A DNA stretch of 64,000 nucleotides from an uncultured Alphaproteobacteria bacterium (GTDB lineage Bacteria > Pseudomonadota > Alphaproteobacteria > Caulobacterales > Aquidulcibacteraceae). The notes below the pieces were generated by a model. It worked only from the letters and a program-made list of their open reading frames with translations. It searched no databases and was not told the origin of the DNA. The position numbers and the translations under genes are program-made. Positions 43,524 to 52,028 of this stretch are shown here, piece by piece. Every line of letters starts with the position of its first letter. Position 1 is the first letter of the stretch. Location of the stretch: NCBI GenBank assembly GCA_902826335.1, contig CADEEL010000013.1:17788-81787 (forward strand). The letters are read 5' to 3'.

Positions 43524-43844
43524 TCAGGCGGTCTGGAATTTCCAGACCTGGACAATGTCGGCGCGCGGGGCCTTGATCGGCTCGCCCGTGAGCACCCCGT
43601 TATTCTGTGTGCAGACAAGATAATCTCCGCTGGATTCCAGGATCGCGATCACGATCTCTCCGTCCTTGTAGCCATCGAGCCTGCGGCCGACCTTGGCCAT
43701 GTGTTCGTGATCCTCGTGGCGCCAACGGACGCCTTCCACGCGGTCAGTTTGCGGAGACGGATTTTTACCGTTGTAGCGGCATATTCCAACATAGATGCTT
43801 TCGCCTTCCGCTGCGGTCGGCGCCCCAGGCACATAAAACGTCAC
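43524..43844 (-). CDS. Small conserved hypothetical protein
   Basis: 106 residues from a GTG, chosen because AAGGAG lies six bases before it and the upstream codons have no plausible start. The protein is soluble and beta-rich: MTFYVPGAP, GESIYVGICRYNG, then GEIVIAILESSGDYLVCTQNNG and IVQVWKFQTA. It is not recognised as any family. It follows rlmN on the same strand, 23 bp after its stop, and may be co-transcribed. Confidence 0.62.
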   Translation of the reverse strand: MTFYVPGAPTAAEGESIYVGICRYNGKNPSPQTDRVEGVRWRHEDHEHMAKVGRRLDGYKDGEIVIAILESSGDYLVCTQNNGVLTGEPIKAPRADIVQVWKFQTA

Positions 43845-43867
43845 GACATACTCCTTGCGCTCGTCAA

Positions 43868-44998
43868 TTAAGCATCGACACGCGCGCTGGCGCGCGCCTT
43901 GATGGTTTCGCTTTTCAATTGCCCGCACGCGGCGAGAATATCGCGCCCGCGCGGCGTGCGGATGGGGCTGGCGTAGCCGGCGCGATTTAGGTGTGCCGCG
44001 AAGGCTTCGATCACATCCCAATCCGAGCATTCATAGGGCGCGCCGGGCCAGGGATTGAAGGGGATGAGATTGATTTTGGCGGGAATGTTTTTCAGCAGAC
44101 GCACAAGCGCCTTGGCGTCCGCCTGAGCATCATTGACGCCTTTGAGCATCACATATTCGAAGGTGACGCGTTTTGCGTTGCCCAATGATGGATAGGCGCG
44201 GATCGCCGCGAACAGGGATTCAAGATCGTATTTCTTGTTGAGCGGCACGAGTTGATCGCGCAATTCGTCACTGGTCGCATGCAAGGAGATGGCCAGCATC
44301 GCCCCCGTGCGCGCGCCAAGTTCGGGAATTTTCGGCGCGACGCCGGCGGTTGAGACGGTGATGCGGCGCCGGGAGATGGAGATTCCATCGCCATCGGCGA
44401 TGATGTCGATGGCGGCGACGACGTTATCCAAGTTGTAGAGCGGTTCGCCCATGCCCATGAAGACGATATTAGTGAGCAGGCGATCGTCATTCGATGTCGG
44501 CCATTCGCCAAGATCGTCCCGCGCGATCATGACCTGCGCGACGATTTCAGCGGCGGTGAGGTTGCGCACAAGCCGCTGCGTGCCGGTGTGGCAGAACGTG
44601 CAGGTCAAGGTGCAGCCGACCTGGCTCGACACGCACAGCGCGCCGGAGCGGGCGACGTCCGGGATGAAGACGGTTTCGACTTCCGCTCCGTCAGCCAGGC
44701 GGATCAGCCATTTACGCGTGCCATCGGTGGAGACTTGCCGGGCGCTGACAGTGGGGCGATCGAGCACGAAGGCGTCGGCGAGTGCGCCGCGCAGCTCCTT
44801 GGCGACGTTTGTCATCGCGGAAAAATCGCGCGCGCCATGATGATAGATCCAGCGCCAGAGCTGATCGGCGCGCATGGCTTGCCTGGCGGGCTCGACGCCG
44901 ATCTCGCCGAGGCGCACGGCAAGCTCGGCGCGCGTCAAGCCGACAAGGGTTGGGCGCGCGTTCTGGGCGGCGGAGCGATGATCGAGTAGAACCGGCAT
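43868..44998 (-). CDS. rlmN: 23S rRNA (adenine2503-C2)/tRNA methyltransferase RlmN
   Basis: 376 residues, a radical-SAM methyltransferase. The 4Fe-4S cluster cysteines are in [33 protein letters not shown] and the C-terminal cysteine region ([11 protein letters not shown]) are typical of RlmN, including the Cys that carries the methyl adduct. By family knowledge it methylates A2503 of 23S rRNA and A37 of some tRNAs. It is a normal-length housekeeping protein. Confidence 0.96.
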   Translation of the reverse strand: MPVLLDHRSAAQNARPTLVGLTRAELAVRLGEIGVEPARQAMRADQLWRWIYHHGARDFSAMTNVAKELRGALADAFVLDRPTVSARQVSTDGTRKWLIRLADGAEVETVFIPDVARSGALCVSSQVGCTLTCTFCHTGTQRLVRNLTAAEIVAQVMIARDDLGEWPTSNDDRLLTNIVFMGMGEPLYNLDNVVAAIDIIADGDGISISRRRITVSTAGVAPKIPELGARTGAMLAISLHATSDELRDQLVPLNKKYDLESLFAAIRAYPSLGNAKRVTFEYVMLKGVNDAQADAKALVRLLKNIPAKINLIPFNPWPGAPYECSDWDVIEAFAAHLNRAGYASPIRTPRGRDILAACGQLKSETIKARASARVDA

Positions 44999-45053
44999 GG
45001 GCGGCGTTATGTAGGCGGGAAATCAGCGTTTCGCCAGCGTGGGCGTGGCGATC

Positions 45054-45656
45054 TCAACGCTTGCCCGCCTCGATCGCTTCCTCAACATCGCGCAGGCGAT
45101 CCTTGCCAAAATACATCTCCTCGCTGACGAAAAAAGTTGGAACGCCGAACACGCCGCAGGCGATTGCGCGCTCAGTGTTTTCAATCAGTTTCGCCTTCAC
45201 GGCCGCCTCCTGGGCGCGCGCGAGGAGGCGTTCGCCGTCCAGCCCCACCGCCTGCAATTCCGCGGTGACGACAGCGGGGTCGTCCATCTTCAAGCCCTTC
45301 TCCCACATGGCGGCGAAGGCCGCCTCGGCGAAGCGGGCCAGCGCGCCGTCTTCATCGGCGGCGACGGCGATGCGCATAAGCAGCAGCGTGTTCACCGGGA
45401 AATGCGGGTTCATCTGAAACTTCGTGAGGCCGTGGCGGGCGATGAAGCGCTGCATCTCGATACGCTCATAAGCGAGCTTGCTTGGGACGTGGGCGAAGGC
45501 CATGACGGGTGATTGGTTGTTGGTCGCCTTGAATATTCCGCCAAGCAAAACAGGCGTATAGGCGAAGCGCGCGCCGGTGTGCGCCTCGATGGCCGGCAGG
45601 ACGCGATGGGCCAGATAGGCGTTCGGACTGCCGAAATCAAAGATGAACTCGGGCAT
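45054..45656 (-). CDS. 2-hydroxychromene-2-carboxylate isomerase family protein
   Basis: 200 residues, DsbA-like kappa-GST fold. The N-terminal FIFDFGSPNAYLAH matches the family motif (FDFxSPxxYL), the active Ser sits in GSPNAY, and a helical insertion and the C-terminal GVFGVPTFFV are present. Proteins of this family isomerise 2-hydroxychromene-2-carboxylate in naphthalene degradation, or act as glutathione-dependent isomerases of unknown substrate; this genome region has no other aromatic degradation gene. The start overlaps the SDR stop (TGATG); a GTG one codon upstream is possible. Confidence 0.85.
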   Translation of the reverse strand: MPEFIFDFGSPNAYLAHRVLPAIEAHTGARFAYTPVLLGGIFKATNNQSPVMAFAHVPSKLAYERIEMQRFIARHGLTKFQMNPHFPVNTLLLMRIAVAADEDGALARFAEAAFAAMWEKGLKMDDPAVVTAELQAVGLDGERLLARAQEAAVKAKLIENTERAIACGVFGVPTFFVSEEMYFGKDRLRDVEEAIEAGKR

Positions 45657-46399
45657 CACCAGCGCTCCGAAAAGGGCCGCAGGTCCATTTCAAAAGTCCA
45701 GGCGTCCCGGCTCTGGGTGTGGATCGCCCAATAGGCTTCGGCGATCGATTTTGGGTTCATGAGCTGGTCGGGCGGCAGGTTGGCCAGGGCCTCGTCGCCC
45801 CGCGCCGCCTTGATCCGTTCACGGACGAAGGCGGTGTCGACGCCGGCGTCGATAATAAGGTGGGCGACGTGGATGCCTTCCGGCCCCAATTCGCGGGCCA
45901 TGCTTTGCGCGAGATTGCGCAGACCCGCCTTGGCCGAGGCGAAGGCCGCATAGCCCACGCCGCCGCGCAAGCTCGCGGTCGCGCCCGTGAAAAAAATGCT
46001 GCCTCGCCCACGCGGCGCCATGAGGCGCGCGGCTTCGCGGCCAGTGAGAAAGCCCGCATAGCAGGCCATCTCCCAGACCTTGCGGAATACGCGCTCGGTG
46101 GTGTCAAGGAGCGGAAACTGCACATTGGCGCCGGGATTGAAGATGCACACGTCGAGCGGCGCATGGGCCTCGGCGGCGGCGAGGAAGGCGGCGATGTCTT
46201 CTTCCTTGCGAGCATCGAGGCCGCGCGCGATGAGTTCGCCGCCGGCGGCTTCGATCCGCGCCTTCAAGGGGGCGAGCTTATCAGCGCTGCGCCGCCCTGC
46301 GAACACCGCATAGCCCTCGGCGGCGAAGCGTTCGCAAATCGCCGCGCCGATGAAATCCCCCGCGCCGATGATGGCGGCGGTCGCATTGCGCTTGGTCAT
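45656..46399 (-). CDS. Short-chain dehydrogenase/reductase
   Basis: 247 residues from MTKRNATAA with GGAGG before it. The cofactor motif is IIGAGDFIGAAICERF (a variant GxGxxIG). The catalytic region is atypical: the usual Tyr-x3-Lys appears as YAAFASAKAGL, Ser in the preceding SIFFTGATAS. NPGA replaces the usual NAG. A WTFEMDLRPFSERW tail follows. It is co-transcribed with the HCCA isomerase by overlap. Substrate unknown. Confidence 0.85.
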   Translation of the reverse strand: MTKRNATAAIIGAGDFIGAAICERFAAEGYAVFAGRRSADKLAPLKARIEAAGGELIARGLDARKEEDIAAFLAAAEAHAPLDVCIFNPGANVQFPLLDTTERVFRKVWEMACYAGFLTGREAARLMAPRGRGSIFFTGATASLRGGVGYAAFASAKAGLRNLAQSMARELGPEGIHVAHLIIDAGVDTAFVRERIKAARGDEALANLPPDQLMNPKSIAEAYWAIHTQSRDAWTFEMDLRPFSERW

Positions 46400-46456
46400 G
46401 GGTTCGTAAACCTCCGCGTTAAGACTTAGCAGGGCCTTGGCGACGGTCCAGCGTCG

Positions 46457-46486
46457 TGATCCAAAAGGCGCGCCCGCGCGTAGGAT
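46457..46486 (+). promoter_or_regulatory. ECF11-type promoter for the sigma/ChrR operon
   Basis: TGATCC (46457-46462), an 18-base spacer, then TAGGAT (46481-46486). The known RpoE promoter of Rhodobacter, TGATCC-N18-TAAGA, has the same minus 35 and spacing and differs by one base in minus 10. It lies about 100 bp before the sigma factor start, consistent with autoregulation. Confidence 0.7.
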
Positions 46487-46583
46487 CGGATTGGCTGGTT
46501 GATTGCGGCGGAGCGGGCGTCCTATGGTGGCGTGTGCGATAGTTGAGGGGGCCGTCCGCCAAATGCGACCGATTGCGCGTGGC

Positions 46584-47150
46584 ATGGGCGCCGAGATGGA
46601 GCCGGATCGCGCGCATTTCGCCGATCTCATGGAATCCGTGGCGCAGCGACAGGATCGCGCCGCCTTCGCGGAATTGTTCGCGCATTTCGCGCCGCGTGTG
46701 AAAGGCTACATTCTGCGGCTCGGCGCGGGGGAGGCGCTGGCCGAGGAATTGGCGCAAGAGGTGATGGTCACGGTGTGGCGCAAGGCGGGGCTCTATGAGC
46801 GGACGCAAGCGGCCGTTTCCACATGGATTTTCCGCATCGCGCGCAACCGGCGGATTGACGCGGCCCGGCGTGAGGCCGCGCACCGACTCGATCCAGACGA
46901 TGCGCCTTTGCCGCCGACTGAGTTCGAAGCGCCCGACGAGGCGGCGTCGGCCAATGAGCGCGCGGCGCGGGTGCGCGCGGCGCTTGAACACTTGCCAGGC
47001 GAGCAGGTCTCGCTGCTGCGCGCGGCTTATTATGAGGGCTTGTCGCACAGCGAAATAGCGGCGCGCGCAAAGCTGCCGCTTGGCACAGTGAAGTCACGTC
47101 TGCGCCTGGCGTTCGCCCGCCTGCGCGCCGATCTGGATGGAGAAGTTTGA
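46584..47150 (+). CDS. ECF sigma factor, RpoE/ECF11 group
   Basis: About 188 residues if started at ATG 46584; ATG 46596 and others upstream are possible because no strong ribosome site is present. Region 2 is AFAELFAHFAPRVKGYILRLGAG..AEELAQEVMVTVWRKAGLY, with TWIFRIARNRRIDAARRE, and region 4 is LPGEQVSLLRAAYYEGLSHSEIAARAKLPLGTVKSRLRLAF. Sequence and the following chrR gene match the group of Rhodobacter RpoE, which answers singlet oxygen. The promoter at 46457 is the one its own family recognises. Confidence 0.9.
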   Translation: MGAEMEPDRAHFADLMESVAQRQDRAAFAELFAHFAPRVKGYILRLGAGEALAEELAQEVMVTVWRKAGLYERTQAAVSTWIFRIARNRRIDAARREAAHRLDPDDAPLPPTEFEAPDEAASANERAARVRAALEHLPGEQVSLLRAAYYEGLSHSEIAARAKLPLGTVKSRLRLAFARLRADLDGEV

Positions 47151-47151
47151 G

Positions 47152-47802
47152 ATGAGCGGCGCGGCGCGTGATCACTTCATCGATGCATATGCATCCGGCG
47201 CCCTGGGCGCGGGGCTCTCGCTGCTGGTCGAGACGCAAGCGTTGATCGCGCCGGACGTGGGCGCGCGCGTGCGTGCGGCCGAAACCGTGGCCGGCGTGTT
47301 TCTGGAGCTAGAGACGCCGGCGGCGCTGCATGAGGAGGCGCTGGCGCATGTGCTGGCGCGGATCGAGGCAAGTGCGCCCGCGCCTGAGTCGGGAGGGCCG
47401 GCGCGTGCGTTCATGGCGGAGGTGACGAGGCTGCCGGCCCCGGTGCGGGCGGCGGCGTTTGAAGCATTGCGCGCGCGGGACTGGGCGTTCGGCGGGCCTG
47501 GCCTGCGTATTCTCGAGCTCAAGCTCGCGGACGAGGCGCGCGTCGAACTCATTCGCATCGAGCCGGGCTTTGCCGCGCCGCGCCACACGCATGCGGGGGA
47601 GGAGTACACCCTGGTGCTCACCGGCGCCTATCATGATGGCATTGCGCGCTATGGCGTGGGCGACATCGCGCGCGCGGGGCCGGACATCGTGCATCGTCCG
47701 CGGGCGGAGGAAGGTGAGGTCTGCTACAATTTGGCGGTGAGCGAGGGGCCGCTTTTGTTTACCGGCCTCATGGGCGTCGCGCAGAAGTTGTGGCTGACGT
47801 GA
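47152..47802 (+). CDS. ChrR-family cupin anti-sigma factor lacking the N-terminal zinc ligands
   Basis: 216 residues, with GGAGAAG before the ATG; an ATG at 47137 inside the sigma gene is an alternative. The N-terminal anti-sigma part aligns with ChrR (HFIDAYASGAL), but the zinc ligands are replaced: Gln29, Ala33 and Val36 stand where Rhodobacter ChrR has His31, Cys35 and Cys38. The C-terminal cupin keeps its site: His145, His147, Glu151 and His181. It should bind the upstream sigma factor, but the N-terminal zinc is probably absent. One base separates it from the sigma gene. Confidence 0.82.
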   Translation: MSGAARDHFIDAYASGALGAGLSLLVETQALIAPDVGARVRAAETVAGVFLELETPAALHEEALAHVLARIEASAPAPESGGPARAFMAEVTRLPAPVRAAAFEALRARDWAFGGPGLRILELKLADEARVELIRIEPGFAAPRHTHAGEEYTLVLTGAYHDGIARYGVGDIARAGPDIVHRPRAEEGEVCYNLAVSEGPLLFTGLMGVAQKLWLT

Positions 47803-47893
47803 GGCAGGCCGATTAGAACATAACAGGTCCGGCGGCGCGCTTGCGCCTGTCATGCAGCGTGGTTACCGTCCCCGCCCGTGGAGGGACAGACAC

Positions 47894-48151
47894 ATGAATA
47901 ATTACGCTTCTACCACGGGTGATCCAACGGCCGCGATCGCCGGCATGATGGGGATGATGGGCATTATCTGGCTCGTCGTCATCGCCTTCATGATTTTCCT
48001 TTATTGGAAGATTTTCTCGAAGGCGGGCTATTCGGGCTGGCTGTCGCTGCTCATTCTCGTTCCGATCGTGAATATCATCCTTATCATATGGTTCGCGTTC
48101 GCGGATTGGCCTGTCGCGCGCAAGGCGCGCGGCGAAACGCCGGCGGCGTAG
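47894..48151 (+). CDS. Small two-helix membrane protein
   Basis: 85 residues. Two hydrophobic helices (about 22-42 and 51-72) are joined by WKIFSKAGYSGWLSLLI, and the end is FADWPVARKARG. Signal-like MNNYASTTGDP precedes them. Small proteins of this layout with the GYSGWLSLLxLVPxVN motif are common in bacteria and of unknown role. It lies between chrR and a convergent SpoU methyltransferase. Confidence 0.72.
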   Translation: MNNYASTTGDPTAAIAGMMGMMGIIWLVVIAFMIFLYWKIFSKAGYSGWLSLLILVPIVNIILIIWFAFADWPVARKARGETPAA

Positions 48152-48154
48152 AAT

Positions 48155-48688
48155 TTATTCCGGTGCATCGGATGGGCGGCCGCGCTTGCGCGGTCGCTCA
48201 TCCATGTCCGGGGCCGGACCGCCGGGCATGATCGGGCGCGCCGGATAGCCGCCCATCGACAATAATCTGTCATACATTACGATGGCGCCCGCAACGGCGA
48301 CGTTCACGCAGAATTTGGTTGGTATACGGACGATGTGGGCGCAGCGCGCCTGCATGGGCTCTGAGAGCGATCCGCGCTCGCGACCGAGCACATAGGCGGC
48401 GGCGGACGGGTGTTTGAAGCGCGGCAACTCCACCGCGTCCTCGGTGAGTTCGACGCCGACAAGCGCACACCCCTTGGGCAGGCGCATCTCCTCGATCGTA
48501 TCGAACGCATGGTAGGGCACGTTTTCGAACGTGTGGGAGGTGTCGGCGTTGTAGGCGGCGCGCACCTTGGGATGGGCTGCCACCGTGAATACGAAACTCG
48601 CGCCGAAGGCGTGCGCCGTGCGCATCAACGCGCCCAAATTCATGGGCTTGGAAATCTCTTCCGCCCCAAAGCCGAAATAGCCGCGCAT
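48155..48688 (-). CDS. SpoU/TrmH-family RNA 2'-O-methyltransferase
   Basis: 177 residues. Motifs of the knotted SPOUT fold are visible: KPMNLGALMRTAHAFGA (motif 1), VLGRERGSLSE (motif 2) and IPTKFCVNVAVAGAIVMYD (motif 3). Target tRNA or rRNA is not predictable; the C-terminal tail is Pro/Arg-rich (ERPRKRGRPSD). It starts with TGATG overlap to the isoaspartyl peptidase gene. Confidence 0.88.
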   Translation of the reverse strand: MRGYFGFGAEEISKPMNLGALMRTAHAFGASFVFTVAAHPKVRAAYNADTSHTFENVPYHAFDTIEEMRLPKGCALVGVELTEDAVELPRFKHPSAAAYVLGRERGSLSEPMQARCAHIVRIPTKFCVNVAVAGAIVMYDRLLSMGGYPARPIMPGGPAPDMDERPRKRGRPSDAPE

Positions 48689-49566
48689 CAGCGAAACGTC
48701 TTGACCTCGCGCGCGCCAGAGCTGGTCGCCCAGGCGCGCTTCATGCCCTCGCTGACAAAGGGAAGCGCGACGTTTCCCTCGGCGTCGACGGCGATGAGGC
48801 CGCCGTCTCCGCCCAGGGCCTCCATATCAGCAAGTGCGCCGGCGGCGGCGGCGTGCACGCTTTGGCGCGCATAGGCCATGCGCGCGGAGACATCGGCCGC
48901 GACATTGGCGCGAATAAAAAACTCGCCCTGGCCGGTGCAGGAGACGGCGCAACGCCCATCCGCCCAGGTTCCAGCGCCGATCAGCGGCGCATCGCCGACA
49001 CGGCCTTGCGTCTTGCGCAAAAGGCCGCCGGTGGACGTTGCGGCCGCAAGCCGGCCCGCGTCATCGCGCGCGACGGCGCCGACCGTGCCGTGCGCCAATT
49101 CGCCGGGCTGCACCAGGCGCGAGGCGGCGGGCGTGTAATAGTCATGGGGATCATCGATGCGCGTGAGGCTCTGCGCGGCGCAAAACGCCTCGGCCCCAGC
49201 GCCGACGAGGAGAACGTGCGGCGTCTTCTCCATCACGGCGCGCGCGCAGGAGATTGGCGATTCAAATCCCTTCAACGCTGCGACGGCGCCGGCCTTGCGT
49301 GTTGCGCCATCCATGAGGCTTGCATCCAATTCCCATTCGCCCGCGGCGTTCGGCGCCGAGCCCCTGCCGGCGATGTGAAAACCGCAGGCCTCCAACTCGC
49401 TTACCAGCGCGACGACGACATCGAGCGCGGGCGCGCCTTGCGCTAACATCGCTGCGCCGCGATCGAGCAGGGCGGCCATGTGCGCTTCCTCGCGCGCGTA
49501 GGATTTCTCGCGCGTCGGCCCCGCGCCCCCATGCAGCGCCAGGGCCCAGATTGCAGGCGCGCTCAT
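48688..49566 (-). CDS. Isoaspartyl peptidase/L-asparaginase (Ntn hydrolase)
   Basis: 292 residues. N-terminal [10 protein letters not shown] and ELDASLMDG are family marks, and the autoprocessing nucleophile is the Thr in [23 protein letters not shown]. Type 2 enzymes cleave isoaspartyl dipeptides and asparagine after self-cleavage. It is shorter than E. coli IaaA by about 30 residues, with the loop before the cleavage site reduced. Overlaps with both neighbours make a three-gene leftward operon. Confidence 0.92.
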   Translation of the reverse strand: MSAPAIWALALHGGAGPTREKSYAREEAHMAALLDRGAAMLAQGAPALDVVVALVSELEACGFHIAGRGSAPNAAGEWELDASLMDGATRKAGAVAALKGFESPISCARAVMEKTPHVLLVGAGAEAFCAAQSLTRIDDPHDYYTPAASRLVQPGELAHGTVGAVARDDAGRLAAATSTGGLLRKTQGRVGDAPLIGAGTWADGRCAVSCTGQGEFFIRANVAADVSARMAYARQSVHAAAAGALADMEALGGDGGLIAVDAEGNVALPFVSEGMKRAWATSSGAREVKTFR

Positions 49567-49874
49567 GGCGGATCGAGCGCGGGCGGCGCTTCGCGGACGG
49601 ACTCTGGTGTGCGGCGGCGCAAGATGTGGCCCTGACGCCAGCCGACGATCAGCGCAATCAGAGTGGCGGTGGGGATGAAGCCGTCAACTTGGTCGGTCAC
49701 GTCCGCCAGTTCGCCCAGATAGAGGAGGCCGGCCGGCCCCCACAACGCCATCAGCACAAGTGAGCCGACGCCCTCGCCCAGCGAGCCGAACAGCGGGATG
49801 CGCCCGAACGTCATGTCGAGCAGATCGATCGCGAGCGAGACCGCGAACCGAATCCAATATCCCCGCCTGGTCAT
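49563..49874 (-). CDS. Small membrane protein of unknown function
   Basis: 103 residues from [12 protein letters not shown]. Two or three hydrophobic segments appear (about 6-25, 38-55 and 70-88) with [25 protein letters not shown]. The C-terminal tail is Arg/Pro-rich. The stop overlaps the isoaspartyl peptidase start (ATGA), so it heads that operon. No family is recognised. Confidence 0.65.
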   Translation of the reverse strand: MTRRGYWIRFAVSLAIDLLDMTFGRIPLFGSLGEGVGSLVLMALWGPAGLLYLGELADVTDQVDGFIPTATLIALIVGWRQGHILRRRTPESVREAPPALDPP

Positions 49875-49955
49875 GCGCGTGTTCCGTTGCGGCGGCCTTG
49901 ACGCCAAGGCGCGCGCCGATGATGACCTCTCTATTCTGAAGCGATCGAGGCGAAG

Positions 49956-50951
49956 ATGAAAGCGCTGTTGAGCAAGGCGGCCGGCCCGCCGGAGACGTTG
50001 GTGCTGGAAGAGACGCCGCCGCCGGTTCCGGGCGCGGGGGAAATTCTCATCGATGTGAGGGCGGCGAGCGTCAATTTTCCCGACGCGCTGATGATCCAGG
50101 ATCTCTACCAGTTCAAGCCGACGCGGCCGTTTGCGCCGGGCGGGGAAGTCGCGGGCGTCGTCGCGCAGGTCGGGGACGGCGTCACGCGCATCAAGGTGGG
50201 TGAGCGGGTGCTCGCCTCCACCGGCTGGGGCGGATTCGCGGAGATGGCGGTCGTTGCGGAAAAAGGCCGCGTCTACAAGATTCCCGATAAGATGCCGTTC
50301 GACGAAGCCTCTTCCTTGCTGATGACGTACGGCACCTCGCATCATGCGCTAAAGGACCGCGCGGATTTGAAGGCCGGTGAAAGCCTGCTTGTGCTCGGCG
50401 CGGCCGGGGGCGTGGGCCTGGCGGCGGTGGAATTGGGCAAGGCGATGGGCGCGCGCGTAATCGCGGCGGCGTCGAGCCAGGAAAAGGTGGATTTCGCGTT
50501 GGCAGCAGGCGCCGATGTCGGCGTCGTCTATCCAGCGAAGCTGGACAAGGATGGCCAGAAGGCGCTCTCGGAAGAGTTCAAGAAGGCCGGCGGCGGGGGG
50601 ATCGATGTCGTTTATGACGGCGTCGGCGGCGATTACGCGGAGCCCGCCATTCGCGCGCTGAATTGGGAAGGACGCTTCCTGGTGGTGGGCTTTCCCGCCG
50701 GCATCCCGAAAGTGCCGCTCAATCTCGCTCTTCTGAAGGGCTGCCAGATCGTGGGCGTGTTCTGGGGCGCGTTCGTGGCGCGCCATCCCGATCGCAACGC
50801 CGCCAACATCGAGGATTTGTTCGCGTTGTACGAGCAGGGCCGTATTCGCCCGCGCGTGTCCGCGCATTATCCGTTGGAGCGCGGCGGCGAAGCCATCCGT
50901 GCACTGATGGACCGCAAAGCGAGCGGCAAGCTTGTCGTCATGATGGAGTAG
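49956..50951 (+). CDS. Zinc-independent NADPH:quinone oxidoreductase
   Basis: 331 residues, medium-chain reductase. The N-terminal domain has PFAPGGEVAGVV; the NADPH-binding fold carries VLGAAGGVGLAAVELGKAMGARVIAAASS with a basic pocket. No zinc ligands are present. This matches the QOR branch that reduces quinones or enones. GAGGCGAAG ribosome site before the ATG. A hairpin follows its stop. Confidence 0.92.
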   Translation: MKALLSKAAGPPETLVLEETPPPVPGAGEILIDVRAASVNFPDALMIQDLYQFKPTRPFAPGGEVAGVVAQVGDGVTRIKVGERVLASTGWGGFAEMAVVAEKGRVYKIPDKMPFDEASSLLMTYGTSHHALKDRADLKAGESLLVLGAAGGVGLAAVELGKAMGARVIAAASSQEKVDFALAAGADVGVVYPAKLDKDGQKALSEEFKKAGGGGIDVVYDGVGGDYAEPAIRALNWEGRFLVVGFPAGIPKVPLNLALLKGCQIVGVFWGAFVARHPDRNAANIEDLFALYEQGRIRPRVSAHYPLERGGEAIRALMDRKASGKLVVMME

Positions 50952-50991
50952 CGCCCCGAACCAGAATGGTGTGACACATTTCACCACCGAT

Positions 50992-51023
50992 CCCCGGATG
51001 AATGCGCAGCATTCAGTCCGGGG
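50992..51023. repeat. Intergenic imperfect palindrome, possible terminator or REP-like element
   Basis: CCCCGGATGAATGC (50992-51005) pairs with GCATTCAGTCCGGGG (51009-51023) with one bulged base and a 3-nt loop. More GGGCCCCGGGCCC and CCGGGG pieces follow to 51088. It lies in the 207-bp gap after the quinone reductase; no T-run follows, so it may be a REP-type repeat rather than a terminator. Confidence 0.55.
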
Positions 51024-51158
51024 CCTGTAAACACCGGCGTTTGCGTTTATGGGCCCCGGGCCCGCCGCTATCGCGCCGTCCCGGGGATGGGTGGTGTTAT
51101 ATCATGCTTCCATGAAGACGAGTACGCGCGCTGCCTGCGCCAATGTGGAGAACCCGCC

Positions 51159-52028
51159 TTGTCAGATCGTTTGAACGGAAAGATCGCCTTCATCACGGGC
51201 GCGTGCTCTGGCATCGGGCTGGGCGCGCTTGAACGTTTCGTTGAGGAGGGCGCGCGCGTCATGGCGGGCGACATCCAGGACGATGTGGGCGCCAGCCTGG
51301 AAACGCGATTCAAGGGCGCGGTGCGCTATGCGCATTGTGACGTCACCAAGCCGAATGAGATCAAGGCGGCGATCGATCGCGCCGCGGCCGAGTTCGGTGG
51401 GCTCGACATTGTGTTCAACAATGCCGGCGCGGGCGGAACCATGGCCGGCCTTGAAGAGCTAGAACTCGATGCGTGGGACGCCACGTTCGCGCTGCTCATG
51501 CGCTCCGTGGTGGCGGGCACCAAGTTCGCCCTGCCGCACTTCAAGGCGCGCGGGGGCGGGGCGGTGGTGAATACGTCCTCGGTGTCGGCGCTCGGGTCAG
51601 GCTATGCGCCGATCGCTTATTCCACTGCGAAAGCGGGCGTTCTGCACTTCAGCAAGCTGGCGGCCGCAAATCTCGCACAATACAAAGTGCGCGTGAACGC
51701 GGTCGTGCCGGGTTTCATCGCCACGTCTATTTTCGGATCGGGCCTCGGCATGACGCGCGAAGGGGCGATCCAGTTCGCGGCGATGATGGCCGAACGCGCC
51801 GCCGGCATGCAGCCGGCGGGCCGCGCGGGCGCGCCGAACGATATCGCGGAGGCTGTCGTTTATCTCGCTTCCGACGCCGCGAGCTTCGTGACGGGCACGC
51901 ATATTCTCGTTGATGGCGGGCTCCTCGTCGGCACGCGGGCTTCGTGGGACCCGACAGCGTCTGGGCCGCTGCTCGAGGCGCTTGGCATCACGCCGGAGCA
52001 AGCCCAAGCCATGCGGCCGGCGGGTTGA
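51159..52028 (+). CDS. Short-chain dehydrogenase/reductase
   Basis: 289 residues from a TTG with GGAG eight bases before it; an upstream ATG would add 24 residues of unlikely sequence. Motifs: FITGACSGIGLGALERF (cofactor), FNNAGAGG, the catalytic Ser in NTSSVSALGSG and Tyr-x3-Lys in YSTAKAG, and FVTGTHILVDGG. Complete classical SDR, likely NAD(H)-dependent given Asp after the second strand. Substrate unknown. The EamA transporter starts on its stop codon (TTGA overlap). Confidence 0.9.
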   Translation: MSDRLNGKIAFITGACSGIGLGALERFVEEGARVMAGDIQDDVGASLETRFKGAVRYAHCDVTKPNEIKAAIDRAAAEFGGLDIVFNNAGAGGTMAGLEELELDAWDATFALLMRSVVAGTKFALPHFKARGGGAVVNTSSVSALGSGYAPIAYSTAKAGVLHFSKLAAANLAQYKVRVNAVVPGFIATSIFGSGLGMTREGAIQFAAMMAERAAGMQPAGRAGAPNDIAEAVVYLASDAASFVTGTHILVDGGLLVGTRASWDPTASGPLLEALGITPEQAQAMRPAG

